Source of the DNA: Erythrobacter sp.
GTDB taxonomy: Bacteria; Pseudomonadota; Alphaproteobacteria; Sphingomonadales; Sphingomonadaceae
DNA: 64,000 bases
NCBI RefSeq assembly: GCF_011765465.1
Contig: NZ_CP050265.1
Coordinates: 1,860,001 to 1,924,000 of the forward strand
Reading direction: 5' to 3'
Shown here: piece after piece, positions 7,637-16,589 of the stretch
Layout: the number at the start of each line of letters is the position of its first letter
Numbering within the stretch: the first letter of the stretch is position 1
Program-made: the position numbers and the translations under genes
The notes under the pieces: model-generated
What the model was told of the DNA's origin: nothing
Seen by the model: the letters and a program-made list of their open reading frames with translations, nothing else
The model's database searches: none

Positions 7637-8959
7637 ATGGCAGACCTTTTCGGAGACGACGCACCCCCGCCCCCTTCGCGCAATGCCCTGCGCGAGGATG
7701 CCCCCTTGGCAGACCGCCTGCGCCCGCAGTCGCTCGCCGAGGTGATCGGGCAGGAGCACCTCACCGGGTCCGAAGGCGCGATCGGGCGGATGGTCGCTGC
7801 CGGGAGGCTTTCGAGCATGGTGTTGTGGGGCCCGCCCGGCACGGGCAAGACCAGCATCGCCCGCCTGCTCGCGGACGCGGTCGGGATGCGCTTCGTCTCG
7901 ATCAGCGCGGTGTTCTCCGGGGTGGCGGACCTCAAGAAGGCTTTCGCCGAAGCGGACCGCATGGCCGAGGCGGGGCAGAAGACGCTGCTCTTCGTGGACG
8001 AGATCCACCGCTTCAACCGCGCCCAGCAGGACGGCTTCCTTCCTTACGTCGAGCGCGGCACAGTGACGCTGGTCGGCGCGACGACCGAGAACCCGAGCTT
8101 CGCCCTCAACGCCGCGCTGCTCAGCCGCGCGCAGGTCTTGATTCTCGAACGGCTCGATCACGAGGCGCTCGGCAAGCTGCTCGCCCGCGCCGAGGCGCTC
8201 GAAGGGCCCCTGCCGCTGACGGACGACGCGCGCGCCGCGCTTATCGCCAGCGCCGACGGCGACGGGCGCTTCCTCTTGGGACAGGCCGAAACGCTCTATA
8301 ATGCGGGGCTAGCCGAGCCGCTCGGCCCGGCGGAGCTGGGTGCCTTCCTCCAGCGCCGGGTGGCGGTCTACGACAAGGACCGCGACGGGCATTACAACCT
8401 CATCAGCGCGCTTCACAAATCGCTGCGCGGCTCCGACCCGCAGGCGGCGCTCTACTACCTCGCGAGGATGCTGACCGCGGGCGAGGAACCGCTCTATGTC
8501 CTGCGCCGCCTCGTGCGCTTCGCCTCGGAGGATATCGGGCTTGCCGACCCGCAGGCGCTCACGCAATGCCTCGCGGCGAAGGACGCCTACCAGTTCCTCG
8601 GCAGCCCCGAAGGCGAGCTCGCGATCGTGCAGGCGTGCCTCTACTGCGCCACCGCGCCCAAGTCGAACGCCGCCTATGCCGCCCAGAAGGCCGCGTGGAA
8701 AAGCGCGAAGGAGACGGGCAGCCTGATGCCGCCCGCCAACATCCTCAACGCGCCGACCAAGCTGATGAAGGACATCGGCTACGGCGAGGGCTATTCCTAC
8801 GACCACAACTCCGAGGAAGGCTTTTCGGGCGACGATTACTGGCCGGAAGGGATGGAGCCGGTGGAATTCTACGCCCCGGTGGAACGCGGCTTCGAACGCA
8901 AGGTCCGCGAACGCATCGCCTACTGGAACCGGCTGCGCGAAGAACGGCGCGGGGGATGA
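7637..8959 (+). CDS. rarA: Replication-associated recombination protein A (RarA/MgsA), AAA+ ATPase
   Basis: 440 residues from ATG 7637 (MADLFGDDAPPPP), the usual start; the open frame extends upstream across the palindrome but that part has no family similarity. RarA acts at stalled forks and gaps, related to clamp-loader ATPases. Walker A GPPGTGKT is at 65-72, Walker B LLFVDEIHRF at about 117-126, sensor region TTENPSFALNAALLSR follows, and the tetramerisation C-terminus has YNLISALHKSLRGSDPQAALYYLARM. The stop overlaps the next start (ATGA), indicating translational coupling. Confidence 0.93.
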   Translation: MADLFGDDAPPPPSRNALREDAPLADRLRPQSLAEVIGQEHLTGSEGAIGRMVAAGRLSSMVLWGPPGTGKTSIARLLADAVGMRFVSISAVFSGVADLKKAFAEADRMAEAGQKTLLFVDEIHRFNRAQQDGFLPYVERGTVTLVGATTENPSFALNAALLSRAQVLILERLDHEALGKLLARAEALEGPLPLTDDARAALIASADGDGRFLLGQAETLYNAGLAEPLGPAELGAFLQRRVAVYDKDRDGHYNLISALHKSLRGSDPQAALYYLARMLTAGEEPLYVLRRLVRFASEDIGLADPQALTQCLAAKDAYQFLGSPEGELAIVQACLYCATAPKSNAAYAAQKAAWKSAKETGSLMPPANILNAPTKLMKDIGYGEGYSYDHNSEEGFSGDDYWPEGMEPVEFYAPVERGFERKVRERIAYWNRLREERRGG

Positions 8960-9852
8960 GGCGCTTCGACCATTTCCTCGCCATCGACTGGTCGGGCGCG
9001 GCGGGGGAGCGGCATCGCGGCATCGCGCTGGCGCTCGCCCACGCCGAAGGCGGTCCGCCGGTGCCGGTCGAGCCCCCGCATCCGCGCGGCTGGTCGCGCG
9101 GTGAGGTGCTCGCCCTGCTGCTGGACCTGCCGGATGGCACGCTGGTCGGCATGGACCTTGGCATCTCGCTTCCCCATGCGGATTGCGGAGCCTTCTTTCC
9201 CGGCTGGGAGGCTTCGCCAGCGTGTGCGCGCGAATTATGGGCATTGATCGACTCACTGGCGGCTGACGACGATCACCTCGCCGCCTCCTCCTTCGTCGAC
9301 CATCACGAAATCGCGCCCTTTTTCCGCCGCCACGGTGGGCGCGAAGGCGCCCGCTTCCGCGCCGGCCCAATCGCGCAGGGGGCCGCGCCCGGGCGCGGGC
9401 GGCTGCGCGTGACCGAGCACGCCCAGGCGGCGATGGGATTGAAGCCGTATTCCAATTTCAACCTCGTCGGCGCGGCGCAGGTGGGGAAGTCCTCGCTCAC
9501 CGGGATGCGCCTGCTCCACCGGCTGGCAGGTCGCCTGCCCGTCTGGCCGATCGACCCGCTGCCGCCGCGCGGATCGGTGGTGTGCGAAATCTACACCTCG
9601 CTCGCCGCGATCGAGGCGGGGCGCAGCGCAGCGCGCGCCAAGATGCGCAGCTTCGAGGAACTGAACGCGGCGCTCGGCGCACTCGGCTCGCCGCCGGTGC
9701 CCGGCGAAGGCCCGCTCGACGACCATTCCTGCGACGCCGCGCTCACCGCCGCCTGGCTGCGCGCCGTCCACCGCGAGGACGCACGCTGGAACCCGCGCGC
9801 CCTGACCCCCGCCATCGCCGCGACGGAAGGCTGGACTTTCGGAGCGTTTTGA
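8956..9852 (+). CDS. DUF429-like predicted RNase-H-fold protein
   Basis: 298 residues. The opening FDHFLAIDWSGA, followed by a short strand and LVGMDLGISLP, recalls the acidic RNase-H-like fold of DUF429-type predicted nucleases; later segments include HAQAAMGLKPYSNFNLVGAAQVGKSS, VCEIYTSLA and DDHSCDAALTAAWL, with carboxylates that could form an active site. The assignment is from motif shape and is uncertain. Its start overlaps the rarA stop (ATGA), so a role in DNA metabolism alongside RarA is possible but unproven. Confidence 0.65.
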   Translation: MRRFDHFLAIDWSGAAGERHRGIALALAHAEGGPPVPVEPPHPRGWSRGEVLALLLDLPDGTLVGMDLGISLPHADCGAFFPGWEASPACARELWALIDSLAADDDHLAASSFVDHHEIAPFFRRHGGREGARFRAGPIAQGAAPGRGRLRVTEHAQAAMGLKPYSNFNLVGAAQVGKSSLTGMRLLHRLAGRLPVWPIDPLPPRGSVVCEIYTSLAAIEAGRSAARAKMRSFEELNAALGALGSPPVPGEGPLDDHSCDAALTAAWLRAVHREDARWNPRALTPAIAATEGWTFGAF

Positions 9853-9920
9853 TCGGCCCTACCGCTTCGCTACTTGAGGGCAGGGAAGGTTTGGCATAGG
9901 GCACCTCACCTTCGCGAGAA

Positions 9921-9996
<76 letters not shown>

Positions 9997-10011
9997 TCGC
10001 CCGACCACGCC

Positions 10012-10407
10012 TCACGCAGCCGCACCCGGCGGCGCTACGAGGCCGAGATACTGCATCAGGCACGCCTGCCCCACCATCACCGCGAGCCAGTGCAGCGCCG
10101 CCGAAACGGTCTGACCCGTGCGCATCTCGTAGGCCATGAAGGTCACCCACAGCACGGGCACGACGAATCCGATCCAGATCACCACGGCGCTGCCCACCGC
10201 CATCACCCATTCGCCCGCCTGAGGCGGCGCGAGGATCAGTGCGCCTGCAAGGATCGAGGCGAGCCAGAACTCGGCCAGCGCCGCGCCCGCGAGCGTCTTC
10301 CAGCCGGGCAGCAATATGTCCGAGGCGCGCAGCCAGACGATCCCGATGACAAGGCCCAGCGCGGTCGCGGCGGCGATCGGGAGGAAGTTGAGAAGAATGT
10401 AGATCAT
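10012..10407 (-). CDS. Small membrane protein, DUF1761-like
   Basis: 131 residues with four membrane spans: IYILLNFLPIAAATALGLVIGIVWL, AALAEFWLASILAGALIL, VMAVGSAVVIWIGFVVPVLWVTFMAYE and ALHWLAVMVGQACLMQYLGLV. The size, the spacing of helices and the third-helix segment ending before a conserved YE look like DUF1761; function unknown. ATG 10407 is preferred; the open frame upstream reads into the promoter zone of the divergent oxidoreductase and has no protein character. Confidence 0.65.
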   Translation of the reverse strand: MIYILLNFLPIAAATALGLVIGIVWLRASDILLPGWKTLAGAALAEFWLASILAGALILAPPQAGEWVMAVGSAVVIWIGFVVPVLWVTFMAYEMRTGQTVSAALHWLAVMVGQACLMQYLGLVAPPGAAA

Positions 10408-10529
10408 GGTCGTGCCCCTTGCCCCATCAATGCGCGAGTCCCCATCGGGTGCCGAACCGCCGTGTGCTTGAGCGCGAGGCGAGGATAGGCCAGAGATGTT
10501 GCATTTCCAGCGACAGCGGAGCGCGACCA

Positions 10530-11810
10530 ATGCTCGACGAGCCTCTCACCCTGCCCTGCGGCGCCGTGCTGCCCAACCGGATCGCCAAGGCGGCGATGAC
10601 CGAAGGGCTGGCGACACCTGACGGCGTTCCGACTGGCGAGCTCGAGCGGCTCTATGGCCTGTGGTCGGATGGCGGCGCGGGCCTGCTGCTCACCGGCAAT
10701 GTGATCGTCGATCACGACCACCTAGAGCGCCCCGGCAATGTCGTGATCGAGCGCGAACCCGATGCGGAGATGGCCGCAGCGCTCGCGCGCTGGGCGAAGG
10801 CGGGGACGCGCGGCGGAAACCATCTCTGGGCACAGATCAGCCACGGCGGGCGGCAGGTTCAGAAAAGCGTCAACCCGGCCCCGAAATCGGCTTCCGACGT
10901 CCAGCTTGCCCTGCCCGGCGGGCAATTCGCAAGGCCCGTCCCGCTCACGCGCGAGGAGATCGCCGACCTCGTCAATCGCTGGGCGGTGGCGGCCAAAGCG
11001 TGCCGCGAGGCAGGCTTCACCGGCGTGCAGGTCCACGCCGCGCACGGCTATCTCGTTTCGCAATTCCTCAGCCCACGCGCGAACCTTCGCACCGACGAAT
11101 ATGGCGGCAGCCTCGAGAACCGCGCGCGCTTCCTGCTCGAGATCGTGGCCGCGGTGCGCGCGGCGGTCGGGCCGGACTTTCCCGTTTCGGTCAAACTCAA
11201 CAGCGCCGATTTCCAGAAGGGCGGTTTCGATTTCCATGACAGCCTGAAAGTCGTCGAATGGCTCGAGGAAGCCTCGGTCGACCTGATCGAGATCTCCGGC
11301 GGAACCTACGAACAGCCCAAGCTCATGGGCATGGAAGGCATGGAGGAAGAGGAAAAGCAGGATGTCGCCCCCTCGACCGCCGCGCGCGAGGCCTATTTCG
11401 TCGATTTCGCCAAGGCGATGCAGGACGAGGTGGCGGTCCCGCTGATGGTGACGGGCGGCTTTCGCAGCCGGGCGGCGATGGAGCAGGCGCTCGCAATCGG
11501 GGCGGCGGACGTGATCGGGCTGGGCCGCCCGATGTGCGTGATGACCGACGCGCCGCGGCGCCTGCTCGACGGGCTGGAACGCCTGCCGCGCTACGAGGAC
11601 GATCTCGAAGTGATCCCTTCCTGGCTCGGTTTTCTCAAGCGGTTGCAGGTGATGAAGGCGGTGAACGGCTTTGCCGGGATGGCGTGGTTTTACCATCAGC
11701 TCTGGATGCTCGGCCGCGAGGGGCGGACCGAGGAGGGCATGGCCCCGTTCAAGGCGTTCCTCGCGCTCGAAAAACGCAACAAGGCGATCCTCGCCGCGCG
11801 CGCGGGCTGA
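10530..11810 (+). CDS. NADH:flavin oxidoreductase, Old Yellow Enzyme family
   Basis: 426 residues forming an FMN-binding TIM barrel. Diagnostic segments are LPNRIAKAAMTEGLA (about 12-26), ISHGGRQ (about 110), VQVHAAHGYLVSQFLSPRANLRTDEYGG (about 168-195; active-site HAAHGYL) and the FMN phosphate site VTGGFRSR...GAADVIGLGRP. OYE enzymes reduce activated C=C bonds with NAD(P)H; the physiological substrate is unknown. A C-terminal tail of about 60 residues has no clear domain, and no iron-sulfur domain is attached. Monocistronic, ending in a strong hairpin. Confidence 0.9.
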   Translation: MLDEPLTLPCGAVLPNRIAKAAMTEGLATPDGVPTGELERLYGLWSDGGAGLLLTGNVIVDHDHLERPGNVVIEREPDAEMAAALARWAKAGTRGGNHLWAQISHGGRQVQKSVNPAPKSASDVQLALPGGQFARPVPLTREEIADLVNRWAVAAKACREAGFTGVQVHAAHGYLVSQFLSPRANLRTDEYGGSLENRARFLLEIVAAVRAAVGPDFPVSVKLNSADFQKGGFDFHDSLKVVEWLEEASVDLIEISGGTYEQPKLMGMEGMEEEEKQDVAPSTAAREAYFVDFAKAMQDEVAVPLMVTGGFRSRAAMEQALAIGAADVIGLGRPMCVMTDAPRRLLDGLERLPRYEDDLEVIPSWLGFLKRLQVMKAVNGFAGMAWFYHQLWMLGREGRTEEGMAPFKAFLALEKRNKAILAARAG

Positions 11811-11827
11811 AGCGGCGGACAAAGCGA

Positions 11828-11860
11828 GGGGGCCGGCCGCTCGCGCGGCCAGCCCCCTTT
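11828..11860 (+). terminator. Intrinsic terminator between convergent genes
   Basis: GGGGGCCGGCCGC (11828-11840) pairs with GCGGCCAGCCCCC (11845-11857) with one mismatch and a four-base loop, followed by TTT on the plus strand. It closes the oxidoreductase gene and may also serve the minus-strand autotransporter remnant. Confidence 0.8.
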
Positions 11861-11879
11861 GTCGTTGCGCTTGCGGCGA

Positions 11880-12995
11880 TCAGAAGGCGATGCGCGCGGT
11901 CGCGCGGGCCGAGTTCCCCCGGTAGCCCTCGTTGAAGTCGCCGAGATAGCCCACGTCGATTGCGAAGGTCTCCGACACGTCGATCGAGGCACCCGCGGCG
12001 AGTTCGAAGCGGTCGCATTCGCGCAGCGGAAGCGCCGTGAAAAACGTGCCGAGCTGCGAGGAGCTCAGGCGGAAACTGCGCTGCGAATCGGCGAGATCGC
12101 GGATGACATTGCCCGACACCAAGCCGCTGACGCCTTCCGACACCCGCGCGCCCAGTTGGAGCCCGCCGCGCAGCTCGAGGAATTCGGCATCGCCGCGCTC
12201 GACCGTGAAGCCGAAGCTGCCGGCCTCGGTCACGTCGTCGAACTCGATCCGCGCCGCATTGACCCCGATCGTCGGGGTGATCGACACGTTCTCGTCCGCG
12301 ATCAGGTCGTAGCCCGCCGTCGAACGCGTCATCAGCCCGTCGAAGTCGTAGTTCGACGCGATCGTCCCGAGGAAATCGTCACGCCGGCTCTCGATCTCGC
12401 CGGTGGGGTAGGCGACTTCGGTGTTGATGAAGCCCCGCTCGAGGAAGCTGGCGGCGATGTAGCCGCCGAGCTTGATGCTCTCCGCCTCGTTCAGCTCGGT
12501 CGGGATGCGGTCTGCGCGCAGGTCCTGCGTCTCGATGTCGGCATAGCTCGCGACAAGCCCGAGCCGCACGCCTTCGGTCCGCAATGGCGAAGATCGCGCG
12601 CGCGTTCTCTCCGCCGGCGATGATCGAACCGGTGACCGAATTGGTTATGACCGAGCTGGCCCCGCGACGATGCCCCACGAATCCCCGTTCTGCGTGGTAA
12701 TCAGACCTTTGTTGAGAACCGTCGCATCCGCACCAAGCCGAACGGCGTCCGCGCTGCCCAGCGCATTGCCGTCATTGATCGTCGCGATCGTCCCGTTGTT
12801 GACCAGCGTGACGCGCTCGGCGGTGTCCATGTCGATCGCTTCGCGGCCGGCTCCGGTGGCAAGGATCAGGCCGTTATTGGTGATGGTCGAGGCCGTACCG
12901 AGATCGAGCGCGTCGGCATCGACCACCATATCCCCGTCCATCGTGGCATCCACGTTCAGCAGCAGGTGCGCGAGGCGCGGACCCGATGCGCGCAA
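11880..12995 (-). pseudogene. Autotransporter remnant (passenger fragments and C-terminal beta-barrel)
   Basis: Three pieces in different frames read in order on the minus strand. 12995-12645 is a passenger fragment with STITNNGLILATG and LVNNGTIATIND repeats. About 12660-12590 continues as ASSVITNSVTGSIIAGGENARA in another frame. 12584-11880 is 234 residues of a type Va autotransporter barrel ending in the typical terminal Phe (ARATARIAF). There is no signal peptide and no start codon with family character before 12995. Intact members exceed 800 residues, so this is an N-terminally deleted, frameshifted and internally shortened copy. The barrel piece alone remains open and could be annotated as a 234-residue CDS, but it could not be exported. 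Confidence 0.75.
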
Positions 12996-13111
12996 ATCCC
13001 CTTCTGCACTGCGGTCTTCATGCCGCTTGCTGTGACAAGGCTATGAAAATGCGATCGGTTCCGCAAGGCTGGTTGCGGCTATAAATATTTGTTATACATA
13101 GGAATTAGAGA

Positions 13112-13573
13112 CTACCCCCGGCCGCGGTAAGGGGCCACTCCCTGGTCGGGCAACCACAGGTCTTCGGGCGGCCTGCCGGTCTGCCAGAACACGTCGATCG
13201 GGATGCCGCCGCGCGGATACCAATAGCCCCCGATGCGCAGCCAGACGGGCTTCATTTCCTCCGCTAGCCGCTGTCCGATCCCGACCGTCACGTCCTCGTG
13301 AAAGCCGTTGTGGTTGCGGAACGAGCCGAGGAACAGCTTGAGGCTTTTCGATTCGACGATTGTCTCCCCCGGCGCGTAATCGATCACAAGATGGGCGAAA
13401 TCGGGCTGGCTCGTGACCGGGCAGAGCGAGGTGAATTCGGGCGCGGCGAAGCGCACCAGGTAAAGCGTGCCTGGGCGCGGATTGGGGACGTAGTCCAGCC
13501 GCGCCTCTTGCGGAGAGGCGGGCAGCGGGGTGTCCTTGCCGAGGAAGGCGGGGCCGGATTGTGTGGTTTCCAT
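13112..13573 (-). CDS. queF: NADPH-dependent 7-cyano-7-deazaguanine reductase
   Basis: 153 residues, the short unimodular QueF, which reduces preQ0 to preQ1 in queuosine tRNA modification. The QueF signature is complete: the catalytic Cys lies in [16 protein letters not shown], and [21 protein letters not shown] binds NADPH and substrate. The start at ATG 13573 ([16 protein letters not shown]) fits family length; the longer open frame upstream is not protein-like. No preQ1 riboswitch is visible upstream. It sits between two decayed genes. The 116 bases after its stop are AT-rich (ATAAATATTTGTTATACAT) without any gene. Confidence 0.95.
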   Translation of the reverse strand: METTQSGPAFLGKDTPLPASPQEARLDYVPNPRPGTLYLVRFAAPEFTSLCPVTSQPDFAHLVIDYAPGETIVESKSLKLFLGSFRNHNGFHEDVTVGIGQRLAEEMKPVWLRIGGYWYPRGGIPIDVFWQTGRPPEDLWLPDQGVAPYRGRG

Positions 13574-13713
13574 GCCGCGCTGTTGCCGGGAAAGGACGGG
13601 CGGTGCAAGGCGGGAGGTGGCCTTGGGGCGCGCCGCGTAACGGGAAATCGGAACTTCGCCGAAAACGACGCATGGTGCGCCGGTTTCGGTTTGAGGACGG
13701 GTTACGACCGGCC

Positions 13714-14514
13714 AATGCGCCCCGCTGACGACCTGCTGCGCCCGCTTGTGACCTGCGCGTCTCGCCTCGTGGCGACACTCGCTCTCGCGCTCGGTGCAGC
13801 GAACGGCCTCCCGGGCGGGGCCGCTGCCCAGCAGCGCCCGGAAAGCTTCCTGCTGCAGCCCCGACCAACCCCCGGCCCGCGCCCTCACCATCCGAAAGAC
13901 CGCCGGTCCGGGTTACCGCCCGGCCTGCGGTCCCGCCCGCGACCGGCGGTGAGGGCAATTCCACCGGTGCAGCGCCGGCCCCGGCCAACGACCTCGCCCT
14001 ACCGCAAGTCGCAGGCCCGGATGGGCCGGCCATCCCTCCTTTGGACGACAGCACCGCCCCCCTCCCGGCTCCCCCGAACCCGGCGGCGACGACGGATGCC
14101 GGGGCGAACCTGGAATTGCGGGTCCACCGGCCAGGGTTCCTCGACTTGATGCGCGCCTAGGAGAGCTGGATCCTCGCCGGGCTCGGCCTGCTGGTCGCGC
14201 TGTTGCCGCCCCTCTGGATCGCGGAGCGCCGTCGCCGCCGCACGGCCCCGCCGCGCCTCTCCCCGCCGGAGCCCCGGAGCCTAGCGGGCGCGGGGCGTGC
14301 GGCGCAGCCGCGCCCCGCGCCCGCTCCCACCTCCTTCCACGGCATCGCTTCGCAGCCGGCGCGGATCAACGCACGGCTCGACGTGGTCGGCTTGATCCCC
14401 GGCCTCGCCGCGCAGCTCGTGCGTATCCCGCAAGCGCCCGCCGCGCCTGCCGGATCGCGCCCGGCCTCGCCGCCCCCCTTGGCGCGGAGCCGCTGGCGCG
14501 CTACCCGCCGGGGG
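13714..14514 (+). pseudogene. Remnant of a proline-rich, single-span membrane protein
   Basis: A signal-peptide-like start ([10 protein letters not shown] then [23 protein letters not shown]) leads into [13 protein letters not shown] second frame then carries a Pro/Ala-rich stretch (APAPANDLALPQVAGPDGPA, then PLPAPPNPAATTDAG), ends at an in-frame TAG at 14157, and continues past it as WILAGLGLLVALLPPLWIAERRRRR, a membrane span with an arginine stop-transfer. The order signal peptide, proline-rich linker, membrane helix, cytoplasmic Arg cluster suggests one ancestral gene broken by at least one frameshift and one stop, with its 3' end lost at the sseA start. I recognise no named family. 13574-13713 shows nothing definite. 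Confidence 0.45.
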
Positions 14515-15369
14515 ATGGAAAGTTTCCCGAGCCTCGTTTCGAGCGACTGGCTGGCCGAACGGCTGGACGGTCCCGGCATCGCCGTGCTCGACGCCTCGCG
14601 CCACCTGCCCGCCACCGGCCGCGACCCGCAGGCCGAATACGAGTCGGCGCATATCCCCGGCGCGCGCTTTCTCGACCTTGCGAGCCTGACCGACCCTGCC
14701 TCGCCCGTCCCCGCCGCGCTGCCCACCGGCGAACAGGTCGCAGCGCGGCTCGCAGCGCTCGGTATCGGGCCGGAGACGGCCATCGTCCTCTACGACGACA
14801 GCGCGGTGAAGACCTCGGCCCGCGCGTGGTTCGCCCTGACGGAAGCGGGCCGCGAACGGGTCGCGATCCTCGACGGCGGGTTTGCGAAATGGCGCGCCGA
14901 AGGCCGCCCGCTCGAAAGCGGCCCACCGGTCGTCGAGCGCGCCGAGCCCCAGCCCCTGCACACCGCGCGGCGGGTGCGGAGCAAGGCCGATATGCTCGCC
15001 AACCTCGATAGCGGGGCCGAACAGGTGCTCGACGCGCGCGGGGCGGACCGCGTCTTCGGCACGGGGCAAGATCCGGTCCACGGAGGGGCGAACGGTCGCA
15101 TTCCGGGCTCGAGGAACCTGCCCTTCGGCGAAGTCTTCAACGAGGACGGCACGTTCAAACCGCCCGAGGAGCTGCGCCGCGCGTTCGAGGCGGCGGGCAT
15201 CGACCTTGCCCGCCCTCTCGTCACCACCTGCGGCAGCGGCGTCACGGCAAGCGTGCTGCTCTTCGCGCTCCACCTGATCGGCAAGCAGGACGCCGCGCTC
15301 TACGACGGCAGCTGGATGGAATGGGGCGCCGACCCCGCCACCCCCAAGGCGCAGGGGCCCGAGGCATGA
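14515..15369 (+). CDS. sseA: 3-mercaptopyruvate sulfurtransferase
   Basis: 284 residues with two rhodanese domains. The catalytic Cys lies in the loop CGSGVTAS near the C-terminus, the form that marks mercaptopyruvate rather than thiosulfate transferases. The first domain carries SDWLAERL and SAHIPGARFLDL. It moves sulfur from 3-mercaptopyruvate to thiols or cyanide. ATG 14515 (MESFPSLVSSDWL) is chosen; the frame is open upstream but there encodes the remnant described separately. Its stop overlaps the metC start (ATGA). Confidence 0.92.
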   Translation: MESFPSLVSSDWLAERLDGPGIAVLDASRHLPATGRDPQAEYESAHIPGARFLDLASLTDPASPVPAALPTGEQVAARLAALGIGPETAIVLYDDSAVKTSARAWFALTEAGRERVAILDGGFAKWRAEGRPLESGPPVVERAEPQPLHTARRVRSKADMLANLDSGAEQVLDARGADRVFGTGQDPVHGGANGRIPGSRNLPFGEVFNEDGTFKPPEELRRAFEAAGIDLARPLVTTCGSGVTASVLLFALHLIGKQDAALYDGSWMEWGADPATPKAQGPEA

Positions 15370-16589
15370 GCGGCGGGAAGGAGCCCGAAAACCTGCGCGA
15401 GGCGACACGCCTCGCCCGCGCCGGACGGCGGAGCGAATGGACCGGCAAGGTCGTCAACACCCCGGTCTGGCGCGGCTCGACGCATCTTTACGAAAGCGAT
15501 GCCGAGCGCAAGCGCGCCGGCGGCAGGGACCATGACGGCCAGTTCTTCTACGGCAGGCGGGGCGCGCCGACCCAGTGGTCGCTGGCCGAGGCGTTGACCG
15601 AGATCGAGCCGCGCGCGGAAGGAACCGTGCTCTACCCGAGCGGCGTCGCCGCGATCGCGGGATGCCTGCTCGCGGTGCTGTCCCCCGGCGACCGCCTGCT
15701 GATGAGCGACAATGCCTATGATCCCTCGCGGAGCATGGCGACCGGGCTGCTCGCACGGCTGGGGGTGGAAACGCGCTTCTTCGACCCGCTCGACCTTGCC
15801 GCCTATGCCGCCCTTGTCGCCGAGTTCCGCCCGCAGGCGGTCTGGCTCGAAAGCCCCGGCAGCCTGACGATGGAGGTGTGCGACGTGCCCGAACTCGCCC
15901 GCATCGCGCGCGAGGCGGATGCGGTCAGCATCATCGACAACACCTGGGCGAGCCCGCTCGGCTTTCCCGCGCTGGAGCGCGGCTGCGACATCGCCATGAT
16001 GAGCCTGTCGAAGCACGTCGGCGGCCATTCCGACCTCATGATGGGCTCGGCGAGCGCGCGCGAACCGCTTTACCGCAAGCTGCGCCGCACCGCGCAGGAG
16101 CTCGGCCAGGTCGTCTCGCCCGACGACGCCGCCCTCGCCGCGCGGGGCCTGAGGACGATGCAGGTCCGGCTCGAAGCCTCGACCAGAAGCGCCGCGCGGA
16201 TCGCCGCTTGGCTCGCGGAGCAGCCGCAAGTGGCGCGCGTGATGTGCCCGTTGCTCGAAAGCGATCCGGGCCACGCGCTCTACAAGCGCGATTTCGCCGG
16301 CGGCTGCGGATTGTTCAGCTTCGTCCTCGACAGCGACGACATGAAGGCATCGGGCCGGGTGGTCGATGCGCTCGCCCTGTTCGGCATCGGCTATTCGTGG
16401 GGCGGCTATGAAAGCCTCGCCCTGCCGATCGCACCGCACACCCACCGCACGGTCATGGCATCGCCCACGCGGCCCGGCGGGGCCGGGGGTGGCACGCGGC
16501 CCGCCATTCGCCTATCGATCGGGCTCGAGGACAGCGAGGACCTCATTGCCGATCTTGCGCGGGGCCTCGCCCGCATGGACGCCGAATGA
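15366..16589 (+). CDS. metC: Cystathionine beta-lyase
   Basis: 407 residues, Cys/Met metabolism PLP enzyme. Cofactor-lysine motif SLSKHVGGHSD lies about residue 215, with VLYPSGVAAI and IIDNTWASPLGFPALERGCDI upstream and GYSWGGYESL late, the last typical of beta-lyases rather than gamma-synthases. It cleaves cystathionine to homocysteine, pyruvate and ammonia. It overlaps sseA at its start and mscS at its end, forming a coupled sulfur-amino-acid unit. Confidence 0.9.
   Translation: MSGGKEPENLREATRLARAGRRSEWTGKVVNTPVWRGSTHLYESDAERKRAGGRDHDGQFFYGRRGAPTQWSLAEALTEIEPRAEGTVLYPSGVAAIAGCLLAVLSPGDRLLMSDNAYDPSRSMATGLLARLGVETRFFDPLDLAAYAALVAEFRPQAVWLESPGSLTMEVCDVPELARIAREADAVSIIDNTWASPLGFPALERGCDIAMMSLSKHVGGHSDLMMGSASAREPLYRKLRRTAQELGQVVSPDDAALAARGLRTMQVRLEASTRSAARIAAWLAEQPQVARVMCPLLESDPGHALYKRDFAGGCGLFSFVLDSDDMKASGRVVDALALFGIGYSWGGYESLALPIAPHTHRTVMASPTRPGGAGGGTRPAIRLSIGLEDSEDLIADLARGLARMDAE

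Noticed and set aside
6061..8301. 746-codon plus-strand open frame through padR and the start of rarA
   Set aside because: Out of frame with both real genes and compositionally a shadow.
13000..13111. Possible small RNA in the AT-rich stretch after queF
   Set aside because: No promoter-terminator pair or stable fold can be seen; the composition alone is not enough.
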